Of a stretch of 64,000 nucleotides of DNA, positions 1 to 10,872 are shown in pieces. Both the position numbers and the translations under genes were made by a program. The DNA lies in assembly GCA_020740775.1 (NCBI GenBank), contig JAHEWK010000008.1:310001-374000 (forward strand), read 5' to 3'. Origin of the DNA: Ilyonectria destructans. Taxonomy: Eukaryota > Ascomycota > Sordariomycetes > Hypocreales > Nectriaceae. How positions within the stretch are numbered: position 1 is the stretch's first letter; each line of letters starts with the position of its first letter. The notes under the pieces are model-generated. The model was not told where the DNA came from. It did not search any database and saw nothing but the letters and a program-made list of their open reading frames with translations.

Positions 1-1768
1 CAAAACGTGGCATTTACACCGGATGCTCGTCCCGTGCAGGCCTTTGGCGGCATTCCAAATCACCTGGCCAGATTTGGGTTTGAGCCGGTTGGTGGTGGGG
101 GGGAGGAGGGTTTTGTGGGTGATGGTGTTGTGCTGCTGGTATCGTGTGAAGGCAAACCACATCTAGAGGGAAAATCTCGCAGACCAGGTGGTGAGGTGGG
201 CTGTGCTAGCCGCGAGTCCGTACCCCCCAGCTCATCCCATCCTAATTCCATCCCATCCGCATTCAAAGTGGCATCAGGGCTGTCCAGGATGAGCGGCAAT
301 TAAGCCGCGACTGCATGCGGGAGCGGGTTGGGCGGCTAGAGAAATGCTGTGCGCCCGCGTGAGGAGAGTAATTAGGCCGTGTATGTAATTAACTCGTCAA
401 CGGCGTTTCAATTTCATGGAGGCTGGCCGACCGTTGGAGGTCTACACACATCCCCGCAGGGATTACAAAGTTAGTTCGGACGCAACGGTTTTCGGAAGCG
501 TCTCGAGCAAGTTCAAGGGTCCATGGATATCCGAGCTTTTTCAAAAGTCTAGCCGTTTTCGAAATAGTAAGTAGAAGCTCCCGTTTTGGGTTCCAAACAA
601 TTCGCTGCGACGTTGGAGAAATGGTGAGGCGGCAAAGTATGATTCAAATGCTCGGTTAAGAAGCTTAAACTGCGGCGAGGAGTCGGCAGTGACAGTGGCA
701 GTGGCACAAGTCGGAAAAAAAGGGTGTAAGATCGAGAAGGCTTCTAGAAGGCCAGAGTGGGTTAGGTGTTTCAGCCCGTTGAGATGGAGCGATCCGGTTG
801 GTCTGGACTCGTCGTTTCAGCAGCATCAGTGTGTGTTGGCGGGTCGATGGATGGGAATCCTCCGAAAAGCGACGAAAAGAAGAGCGGCTAACGATTACGA
901 TGACGGCATCGAACAACGGAGCAGGGGCCGGCTGGCGACGAAGTGGCATCACCTAGATGGCAAGAGGACTGAGGTTTGAGGCCGTTGGCGCAGCTCGATC
1001 CAGGCCAGCTCGGGCCTAGGCCAGGCCAGACCCGATACAGGTACTTCCCGAGGTGGAGGTGGTGGATGAGGGCGGACGGCGGTTTGAGGTCGGCGTTTGG
1101 GGCGGACGCAACCACGAGTGGATGGCAGCCCTGCACCAGAAGAGTAGACACACAGTACCATGTTGCGGCACGCTGTACTCGATACATCTAGACGGTAATA
1201 GATAGCCGATTGCGAGCAGGTTCTCTGCGATGAGGCTGAGATCGGCCATTGATCTAACATCCAGGGCCAGTCCGATGCGGCGCCTTGCAGGCCGCTGCAG
1301 TAGCGATGCATTACCGCGGGGGCGCGGCGACATCGATGGGGGATTGAATACTGGATTGCCACTGGTGAGTACCAGCGGGCAGCAGCGTGCCAGCGTCTGC
1401 ACATCATCGACGCACATTAGCACCCTTGTTGGTGGTGCACGCCAGGAGGGCTGCCAGGCCAGTGCAAGGCCAGGCGCAAGGTGAAGTGCGCGCCTCGTCG
1501 AAGCAGATTGGAACCATGGCGCGATGGACTCCAGTTGGCCAATGGCTCTCGCTGTGGGCAGGACCATGATTGGGCTCACACTCATCACTGAGCCCTTTGG
1601 ACATGGAGCCGTCGAGACTCTCCACTAACGCCGCCCGCCAGCCCTCGAGTCCGGGACGGCTCCTCATGCAGAGCTGATGCGCGTTGCCTGTTGCAGTGCT
1701 AGACGCGCGAAACATGATCCGATATGCGCGTCAGCTAGCGAGCTTCAGCAGTAAACCCTGCGGCTCAG

Positions 1769-1779
1769 GTACCGGTACT
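1769..1779. repeat. Palindrome GTACCGGTAC, copy 1
   Basis: The 10-base palindrome GTACCGGTAC occurs here and again at 2669-2678, both in the non-coding region upstream of the 5924 gene. It could be a binding site for a dimeric regulator, but a chance match is possible at this length. Confidence 0.3.
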
Positions 1780-2165
1780 GGGCCAAGAGCAAGTGTGTGT
1801 GGAGACGTCGATGGGAGATCTCGGTGTCGAAGTGGACAATTTCATACGTGCACCGGCCATCCTTTCGGGGAAGGGAGGGGTGCTGGTAGCGTGCTGGTAC
1901 GGACCGTAGGTGCTGCCGTGCACGCGGAAGGTGGCCAGTGAGGAATAGAATCTCGCAGAAGGAATTAACAAGCTCCCACTCGGCGAAATGACAACGAAGG
2001 AGGGAGATGAGAGTTGGTGGCGAGTTTGGTGAGCATCATGCACTATGTTCCTGTCTTTTCGCTGGCGGGTGGTGTTTTGTTCAAAGTCAAAAATAGGTTG
2101 TGGTTGCGGGTGGTAACAGCGGTGTGGGGGTCTCTCACAGAGACTGTGACAGGTGGCCACGACGT

Positions 2166-2265
2166 CGGCAGCTGGCAGTGGCACCTAGGGGAGTGGCATT
2201 GGCAGTGGCATGGGCATTGGCAGTGGCTGAGGTACAGTTGGCAGCTGGCGGGCAGTTGGCCACCA
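2166..2265 (+). repeat. Degenerate GGCAGTGG-type tandem array
   Basis: About 100 bases consist of imperfect copies of a short unit of the type GGCAGTGG / GGCAGCTGG / GGCATTGG. A shorter stretch with the same flavour (CAGTGACAGTGGCAGTGG) lies near 693. The array is non-coding in any credible frame and lies about 3.7 kb upstream of the next gene start. Confidence 0.5.
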
Positions 2266-2553
2266 GGTGTCCACCAGGCACTGGCCTCCGTCACCCGTGG
2301 CCACCTCATCTGTCGGGATATTTCTGTCCGCCGGCCGACCCAGCGTCTGAGGCGGATTCGGCCCCGCCCTCGGGCACCTTCCCCACCAGCCCAGCCCCAC
2401 GATCAAGTCCCATTGGTGTACTAGCCCTGGCTGCTAAAAATTTCCGCCTGACGACATCCATGGCTCCAACACCTGCCCCTGGCACCTTCTTTTTTCCCTC
2501 CCTCCACGACGAGACATGGTTCAAGGGCCCAGCGTTCCACCATGTAATAGCTC

Positions 2554-2565
2554 TACTACGTAGTA
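2554..2565. repeat. 12-bp palindrome TACTACGTAGTA, copy 1
   Basis: A perfect 12-base palindrome lies inside the 15-mer CTCTACTACGTAGTA. The same 15-mer recurs at 10687-10701, on the other side of the isolated gene at 5924-7161. Function unknown; a regulator site or a mobile-element relic are both possible. Confidence 0.45.
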
Positions 2566-2752
2566 TGGGCCATCCGTATCCTCTCCTCATCGTTGCGCCT
2601 GGAAGCTCCGTCAGCAGTCATTGGCCTCTATCCGCAGGCGCGCTAGCACACGCCCAACCAACCCGAACGTACCGGTACCAGCTCATCCTGCTCAGTGCTC
2701 ACCACCTCACCAGCCCCAGTCGCCCAAGCCCCATTATCACAAGCCCCAGCTT

Positions 2753-2775
2753 GTCCGTCCGTCTGTCTGTCTGTC
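2753..2775 (+). repeat. GTCC/GTCT tetranucleotide microsatellite
   Basis: Two GTCC units are followed by three GTCT units and a partial one. It is a simple-sequence tract in non-coding DNA. Confidence 0.7.
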
Positions 2776-4736
2776 AAGCCGAAGGCTCACGTTCGGACTC
2801 AGACGCTCGTCCCGGAGTCGCACTCTCCGAAGGAACCACACGGGCCGGCAAACGGATGCACCAAGTACGAGGGGCCCTGCCTACTGTCCTGTGCTCCGTC
2901 CAGGTACGGGACTACTACGCGTGACATGGGTCATGATGGATAGCATTCTCTGTCGCTGAGTGTCGCCCTCTCTCATCGATTGGGCAACGTTCCTCGAGAC
3001 TCTGGATCCCGGAGTGGGCTAGGCCATGCCTCAATCTGGGAGTTTTGTACTTACTTTTTTCCCTATCTTTGTATTGGGCAGATTTCCTTTTGTTCGCAAA
3101 AATTCCTCGTCACGCCTGTGCCCCGTCTTGTCACCCTGGTTGAGGGGGAGGAGAGAGAGTAGTTTTTGTTTCTTCACGGGATGGTGAGCCCCCCTTGCAC
3201 CCTGAGGGTAGTGTCTGCCAAACGCCCCCGGTGTCTTAGATCCAGCATGACAGTCTTGCTTTTTCCCCCATCTCAGCTGCTGGCTGTCTCCTAGCTTGCG
3301 ATCGGCCGTTCAGCCTCGCCTTTGCTGAGACAGGACTGTTAGCACAGCGGATCGATTGGCTGAGAATTGCTATCCCGGACATTGGGGTCGAGCCTGACAG
3401 GTTCACCACAAATGGCTTACATGTTTTTGGCTACGTGTGGTTTTCGGGATTCGCCCCCTCGGGTCTATTCGTCGGCATCCCGGCCGGCTGTCTGATCTTC
3501 AGCCGACCCAGGGCAAACCTAGGACTGCCAGGACAACGTCTAATCATCGGCATGCTTGTGTGCGGCGCAGCATCGCGTCTCTTTTTATTCTTTCTTTTTA
3601 TCTCCTTACACCTAATAGTGTTTCGGGTCTCTGGATGGGCATTGGAGCTGCCGAAAACGCCGTCGGGGTGATAGAGCCACCACCTGTCCACTGGCGGCAT
3701 GCGGCGTGCAATTGGGGATACGATGCCAGTCTCTCCAAGGTTTTTATGTGTCCGTCCCTGGCATCCTGACCTGACTTCGACTTGGCCCGTGGTGTGTGCC
3801 TGGGCAGAAACGTACCAGTAATAATCAGGATCGCGGGACTTGTCTCAAGTTGGTAATAGCCCACTCGACGACGCGTTTAGACTTTGCGACCCTCCATCCA
3901 CCACTTGACCGGCCTAAGGATCTCCATCAAAGCCCCGTTCATTCCTCAGGTGCTACGCAGTACACCTACAGGACGGTGGTAGCAGCGAGCAGCAGCAGCA
4001 GCAGAAACACATGCAGCACGACAACCCCGTCCTCCAGGGCCTCTAGGGTCTCTCGTCCAGGGATCTTCTGCACGGGGCCAGCAGCTCTAGCAGCTTCCAG
4101 CACCACTTCTCGCAGCATGGTCCGCATCCCAGCCTCCACCAACGCGGCCAGACAGGAAACGGAGCCCTCGGCCAAGAAGAAACGATTAGAACGCAGGTGC
4201 TCCGGACCCGAGAATCCATGGATAGGCCCACGGCTCCCACGGCCTGTGAGCCTTTCTTCCCACGGCGCGCCCGTGGTGGTGGCCCGCGCATTAACTGTCT
4301 TGTCGCCGCGCCCCCTTAGCTCTACCCCATGGCAAGCCACGTCGAAGGCTGCCCATCCCCTTCATCTTTTTGCTGGCGCTTCTTACACGACGCTGGGCCA
4401 GGGGTGTCGTCGCGAGGTGGATGGTGGAAGTTTTGCCGATCCGCTACAATCTCGAGCGCCGTTGTGTTGAGCCCTTCTGCCGCGACGGCCCATGAGCCAC
4501 ACAAGCCGCCTCAATCCGTTGGCCTCACCTTACCCGCATCGATCTTCGCCCCTCTATGTTCTCTAATAAGTCATCCCTCACACAGCCAGCCTAATTGTTG
4601 CCATTCTGGTCCATCTTAACGCACCCCCAACTAGTTGTCAAGGGCTATGGCCTGGCACCGTACTTCAGCTGCCCTGGATCATCTCTTTACGCCGTCTTCG
4701 AGCCATGTCTAGCATGGGATTTTGATCCCATTCTCT

Positions 4737-4880
4737 TCGCCTTACTTTATCCTTCGCTCTCGTCTCATACACACCCCCCCTCCTCTCTCCTCACTCCGTC
4801 CCATCCCCTTCCATATTCCCCAGTCCACTTCAAATCACTCATCCTCTTGCCCCTGCCATTCTCCGCGGACCCGAGCGTGT
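4737..4880 (+). promoter_or_regulatory. Pyrimidine-rich tract, possible transcription start region
   Basis: The plus strand is dominated by C and T over about 140 bases, including runs such as CACCCCCCCTCCTCTCTCC. CT-rich tracts often lie just upstream of transcription starts in filamentous fungi. If used, it would give the 5924 gene a leader of roughly 1 kb. This is inference from composition only. Confidence 0.3.
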
Positions 4881-5923
4881 CGGTACTGGGCCAGCAGCTC
4901 GATTTCCTTCCGACTTATGCTATAAGATCCCAAGACAATCCTCCCGTCCCTCTGGATTTCGTCATCTCTGCGATCCCAATCTTTCTCCGTCGTCCCCACA
5001 CTCGACACCCCCCCGTCGCTGTGTTACTAGCTGCCCTCACTTAAATATTCTCGACCAAGCTAGAAAGCCGTCATCGCTCAACTCGGCGGACTCGAGCGCC
5101 TTGCAGCCGGCCTAGTGATTTCTCATTCGAGCGCTCTGGTCGCTCGTTGAGACTTTGGTGCGGTTGGTTTCTTAGCCCCAGCAGATCGTGGTGGGCTCGA
5201 GCTTGTCATGCCCGAGGTCTTTTTGCATGGGCCCGTCCAGGATACACCTAGTACAGCGCGAGACGACCGTTTTGACAACTCATCCGCAAGTCCCACTCGC
5301 CTTACCGGCTTGTTTACAGCCCTGGGCCCCAGAGCCCCAGACCAAGCTACCTGCGGGTCCCAACGCCTCGCTCTTCGTCATCTCATCGACTTTTGTCCCT
5401 CCGGGCATGAATGGCGCTAGCCTCTAGCTCGGCTGACCTTGTCATTGCGATTTGACTTGATAACTCCCTTGCGACCCAGGTCCCGGCTGAGCCATCAGCT
5501 TCCCTGCCTGACCATAAAAAGCATTGGGCCTTGCTGCGAATAATAAACCGGAGGCACCCTGCTTGCAAAAGTCTCCGTTACTACCCTTCAACTCGAGTCC
5601 CGTCTGGCCTAGTCACACCTTCCCTACCTTGTTTGGTTATCGATCTTCGATCATCGCGCCTCCAACCAAGGTGGGCTTGATTCACACAACCCCGCGATAG
5701 CCCCTCCAGCATCCCGTCGCCGGACTGCTCACGCTCTTCTCTATCGCCTGTGTGAACCATTCTCCAGGCCGGACGCTCCTTCAGGCCCCTCGACGACAAA
5801 CCTCCTACTATTGTACGACCCCCCAGGTGATCCAAACTGGCCGCTGTACACTCCGCTTCGTTGCCGGCCACCCATCGGCTGGGCTCGACCATAGAGTCGT
5901 GTGGCAACCAAGGTCTCCGTGGC

Positions 5924-7161
5924 ATGGATGACCCGAACCGACTGAGGAGGCAGAATGAACCGCCGGTTCATCAAACTTCCAACCAAAGATACGCAATTCA
6001 CGACCCTTCTCAACAGCGCCGTTCGGTAGCCGGAGGCTCCAACGACAGATATCGCCCGGCTCCTATTAACACTTCCTCGTCACCGGCGCGAGGAATGGGA
6101 GGTGCGGGTAACTACGGCGCATACTACCAAGAACCAACACAATCTTTCTCGACAGCAAACATGCCGGCAGCAGCTATGGCCTACGGGTCCGAGTACGGCG
6201 CAGACTCTCGCCAACCAACTCAGGGTTTCGGTGGCTACGGCAATGCCGCGACCATGATGTACAACGTGGCTCAACCGAGCACGCAAACACCTGTCTACGA
6301 TGCGCAACAATTTGGAACGCGGCAACCCGCCGCTATGCAGATGATGACTCCGGATGTTGCTTCGACCTACTTTGGATCCGAGGCAGGAAGCACCGGCGGG
6401 CCGGGTCTACAACAGCCGGCTCAGGGCTCCGGCGCATCCGCCAACGTTTACCAACAAAACACTCCCATGAGTTACGCGGGCAATATGTCGAGCGTGAGCG
6501 CGATGCAACAGACACCAGCGAGCGCCGATGTCTCCATGAATGACGACCACGAGTATGCCGAAGGCGCCCTGGAGGAGAAGTGGGTCAACTACCAGCGGCA
6601 ACTCGGGACCATCTTTCAGGAGATTGTCAACGGGTCTCTTGAGAGCGCATCCGAGACACTGTTGAGCGTCTCCAGCTGGCTATTGACTCAGGTGGCTGAC
6701 CTTGGTATGTATTTTTTTTGCTTCTTTGAGCCGAGAGACCGGACAAAAAGCAACGACATGGCTGACATTACTTGTGTAGGTTTGAACCTCGACGACACCA
6801 GCCTCCACGCTGACAGAATCAAGCTCTGGAACGACTTCAACCACGCATGGCTGGCCCTGGGCCACCGACAGATAGAGCTTATGATATCGTCACAACAGCC
6901 CTCGAGGGCCCAGACTGTCATGTCTAAGTCTATGGTCAAGAAGATGGGGAACGAACTGATACGATTGTGCGATGGGATCGAGCGCCATGGACTGATCGAC
7001 TACCAATATGGGGTGTGGGAGGAGCAAATTACTACTGGTATGTGTGATAGCATCAGACCCCAGGCCCCCGCGCAACTAACCCGATCGCCGCAGTGCTCGA
7101 AGATTGTCTGGATCTCTACGAATCCCCCGAGGAGGCGAGCGGTAGTGGCGGATCCCGCTGA
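5924..7161 (+). CDS. Conserved-looking fungal protein with Q/S/G-rich N-terminus
   Basis: I do not recognise the family. The start is the first in-frame ATG of the open frame, encoding MDDPNRLRRQ. Two introns are inferred: 6705-6779 (GTATGT...GTAG, 75 nt, reads through in frame) and 7038-7093 (GTATGT...CGCAG). The joined product is 368 residues and ends ASGSGGSR. Residues about 1-210 are low complexity, rich in Gln, Ser, Gly, Tyr and Ala, and probably disordered. Residues about 215-355 look like a folded helical domain (EEKWVNYQRQLG..., LWNDFNHAWLALGHRQIEL..., MGNELIRLCDGIERHG). No enzyme motif, zinc finger or membrane segment is visible. A disordered front plus a compact helical tail and very large non-coding flanks would suit a regulatory protein, but that is inference. 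The intron positions preserve the helical domain, which supports a real gene. Confidence 0.75.
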
Positions 7162-10100
7162 AGCCACAAGGCGCCAATGACCCTCGATCTGGAGGCCCCG
7201 ACAACCAGGACGACCCGCCGCATGCGTGTCTCATACAACCCCTCGAGCGCCACGGAGGCCCCTCGAAGCGACGGTGTTTAATTCCTGGACACTAGGGCTG
7301 CGAGGGCGGGCGGGGAGACAGCGGCTGTAAATGCGCCACTGCGCTTCCAGCCAACAGCCTCGTGACTCCCTTTTTCTTTTTTTTTCTTTTTATGTTTGCG
7401 CAAAAATGATCCTCCCCCTTGTTGCGCTTAGCGGCCGGACCGGATGGCAGGCAATTGGGATGAGATGGAGTTTGAAATGGCGAATTTGTTTTTGTTTTTT
7501 TGCATCTTGTTCTGGTTTTGTTTTCCCCGTCTTTTTTTGCTCATTGTTTTTTGTTTCCCCTATCGCTGGGTCTCCCGTTGATATGGTGGCAAGAAAAGCA
7601 AAGAGCCCTTGGCGGATGTCATGTATGGTACCCCCATCTCCGGGTTCACGATTTCCTTGAATGGTTCTAGCTGGGCTCTCTTGGCACTTTGCTAGGGACA
7701 CATGTATACAGCACACCGATCACGACGACAGGGCGGATGTTACCGGGGAACGGCTAAGGACATGGAAACACGATCGGGTTGGAGGATCGGGGGCGGACGG
7801 GAAAAGGGCATCTGGCGGCAGCGGAATGGGCGTGCGGGTAATGTTTTACAGACAAGGCGTTGACTTTGCGTCGTACTCTGACCGCGTGGGACGCAAATCG
7901 GTCGGAGTGGAGTGGGGTTTGTTTTCCATCTCTTGGTATAGACTTTGCTTGTTGTATTATCTACAGGGCCTAGATGGATCAGAGCGGGCTGAGGCGGATA
8001 TTGGGGGCGAGGATAGGAAAGCCCTCACGGGCCTGGCAGTGCTCTGGGATCGAACCTGGATGAGGCGTTTTGTCAAGACACACTATGGGACATTTGTGAC
8101 GAGATACATGGAGGATTGGGACTAATACCCATGTACGAATAAGAATTATTGTTATCACTACCTTTGCTTGACTTCAGGGCGGATTGATTGGCGGAGGTCG
8201 TGCTGGCTGGGCTAGACGCCGACGACGACGAAGCACACAGGACGAGACAACTACTGGTACAGTCATGTTTGGGGGTTCCCACTAGACTAACGATGGAGAA
8301 CTTGGTGATGGCGTGTTGGCCAATTTGTGCCCAACTCCTATCACGCGTTGGATCACACTAAATCGTGAACAGTACAGTACACAGTACACAGTTACTCTGC
8401 CTAGTTCTAGCGCGCGCAACGATGAGAAAGGACAGCAAATCGTTGGTTCCGGGCGACCATAGAACCTGGAACCTGGGAAAAACACAACCAAGGGGGAGCA
8501 GGGAACAAGGGACCAGAGGATTCTGGAGGAGGAGGGCACGCTACCGCGTGTCGGCCAACGCACCGACATCCATATCCACATCTGCATTCCCATTCCCCCA
8601 TTGACGGATGGAGTTCTATCCGTGAGAAGGTGAGGGAATCTCTTGCGAACGCGCCTTGCCGTCTCCGCGTCCGATGGGGTGCGGCCCCCAGCCCACTCTT
8701 TTTTGTTCTCGACCCCCCCCTTGCCCTTCGATTCTCCGAGTGTCCTTTTCTTGACCGCAAGTGCGGAACCTACAAACGTCGCAGCTACTGCATGCTCGGA
8801 AAGGGGGGTTGGTGCTGTGGGCTCAGCTCTGGTGTTAGAGGGGGGTGTCTCGTAGGAGAGAAGGGGGGGGGGGGTCAAGGTGAGCAAAAGTACAGGTACT
8901 TTTTTCGTTTCTTTTTATTTTGCCTTTGGCATGACACTGTGAAGGACCCTTGTGGTACTTGGCTTGGGTTGCGAGGACTGGGAGGGGTAGCTCGGCGTAC
9001 TGGACCGAGAATATTGGGATGGGCATAGAGGTCTTTCGGCTTGGCTTGTCGGTGTTAGTGGGTGGGTGTAAGTTGAAAGACATGGGGGGACATTGGGCAT
9101 AGACATAGATTTTGAGCCCAAAACAGACACTGGAAATCAAGTTTCTCTCTCTATCTCTGTATACCTTTCGCTACCAAGTAGTTTCCAATGGTGCGTCATT
9201 CTTGTCATTCGCTCACGCCCACGTGCTTGTTGACTTGTCCGATATACTTTTGTTTTGACTCCCTTTATCCCGAAGATTCCCGTCCCGCCACCTCCAGCAT
9301 TGGCCACCGAAGTTAGAGCCCCGTGAGACATGGTGACAAGGGGAAGAGGAAGCTCGGAGACCCCCAAAAGTTGTCGTAAGAAGTCAGGGTGGGGAGGCTG
9401 GCGCTGGCGGAGTGGAGGCCGGAGGGCGGAGAGGAGGCCCGGAGGGATGGGTAAGGAAGCGGAAACTCACTAAGGCAGCGTGTAAAAGGTTGGGCAGGGC
9501 GAACAAGAATAGTAGCAATTCCCGTCTTCCGTTCTCCCAGTTCTGAGCAGGCTTTTCCTACATGGGGGTTAGCTCCCCAATTGTCCTTAGTCTGAACCTC
9601 TGAGCCAAGGCCGTTGCAACTAGTGGAGAGCCTAGTCTCTAGTGTCGTCAAGGCACAGACAGAAGTCGCGGCGTAGGTTCCCCGTTTCTCTTCAACTCAG
9701 TCCGCCTCATCCTGCGAAACAAAAAAGTTTAGTTTGTCAACAGTGCGACGGTACATATCTCGGCCAAATACGACCGCCACTCCGGGGAGGCTGAGGAGGC
9801 TACTGCGGCCGTGAGAAGGCCTGCGAAATAGGCCGCTGGCCGCTGGGGTCATAGCAACAAGTACCGCGTCGGGTAATCAAACGCGCAACGGCATTTACGT
9901 ACTATGCTGCAACTCATGCAGGTACCTTTTTCGTTTTATTACCGGGCGCTGCAACTGTGGGGAGTCAGCAGAGAATGGAAGCTGAATGGAAGACGGCGCA
10001 TGCAGTAAACACACGGACACACACCACAATCACAAGCTCACAGACAGAGGACATACGACGCGGAAGCACACGGACAAAAACAAGGATACACGCTCAAGCA

Positions 10101-10689
10101 ACCATGATCATAATCATCATGGCAGGGTACGGACAGACGCGCCCCGGGACACCCGCATTCCGGAAGCGCATTCTCACGTCCGAAAGCTCAGACAATTACA
10201 GAGTATGATACTTGATGCTTGATGACAGAGCACAGTCTAATGCGCAACACGTCAAGAAATCCGAGACTCGGGCCCATGTGCTCCACGTACGCAGTAGATT
10301 GCCCAGGCCATTTCCCTTCTCATCCGTCTCTTTTCGGGGGGTTTTCCCACGACTGTGTGCTTTTTTTCTCTTTCGAAACCCCACTCTGACCTGCGCATTC
10401 TCAGCCCCTCTCAATTACGATTACACAGTCGTACATATCGTATCGCGTCAGCCCCCTGTCACCGATGAGAAAGCCCAGCAGGGGTCTCGGGGAAGGGAAG
10501 CGGAGGGTTGTTTTGGGTTGCCCGGTGTCAAGGGTTTGGATGGCTGGGGGGGGATTCCAATTGCTTGGCTGTAGGCTGTTGTGCAGGGCGGCCGCAGCAA
10601 AGCCGGGCTCAGCGAGACCGAGATAGAGAGGGTGGGTTATGGGGACACGCGCGTGCACCATCCTGCGGGAAATACACAGTACATACCTC

Positions 10690-10701
10690 TACTACGTAGT
10701 A
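10690..10701. repeat. 12-bp palindrome TACTACGTAGTA, copy 2
   Basis: This is an exact copy of the palindrome at 2554-2565, with three extra matching bases on the left (CTC). It lies 3.5 kb beyond the stop of the 5924-7161 gene. Confidence 0.45.
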
Positions 10702-10837
10702 CGTTGAGAGCGAGGAGCGCAACTCGAGTTGGTTGGTTTCGGCAGTTGGGCTGGACGAAAGGGCCTGGTCCGGTTGCTGTCGACAATCTCGGCTGTGGCG
10801 GAGGTTGACGGGAAGGTTGATTAACTACCTCCTACCT

Positions 10838-10872
10838 GACAACCTAGGTTGGTACCTAGGTACTTCGTACCT
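10838..10872. repeat. Cluster of CCTAGG-centred and GTAC palindromes
   Basis: Adjacent palindromic elements of the type CAACCTAGGTTG and GTACCTAGGTAC are followed by the inverted repeat GGTACTTCGTACC. Such short palindromic clusters occur in intergenic DNA of several ascomycetes. No function can be read from the sequence. Confidence 0.5.

Larger units (their letters stand above)
1..5923. other. Long gene-poor upstream region
   Basis: I see no convincing protein-coding gene here. The open frames present (for example 2100-2924 and 4595-5044) translate into low-complexity, family-less sequence and many begin at non-ATG codons. The stretch holds microsatellites, a GGCAGTGG-type array, two palindromes and, from about 4737 to 4880, a strongly pyrimidine-rich segment of the kind often found near fungal transcription starts. 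It most likely serves as promoter and long leader of the gene starting at 5924. An unrecognised orphan or non-coding RNA gene cannot be excluded. Confidence 0.5.

Noticed and set aside
2100..2924. 274-codon plus-strand frame in the left region
   Set aside because: Begins at a non-ATG codon, crosses the minisatellite and tetranucleotide repeat, and has no domain-like composition.
8040..8070. Minus-strand GGTTCGATCCC resembling a tRNA B box
   Set aside because: The flanking bases do not form the T-arm stem, and no matching acceptor or D arm is present.
8282..8887. 201-codon minus-strand frame
   Set aside because: Translates to Pro/Ser/Arg-rich sequence without a domain and spans a G homopolymer; no splice or promoter support.
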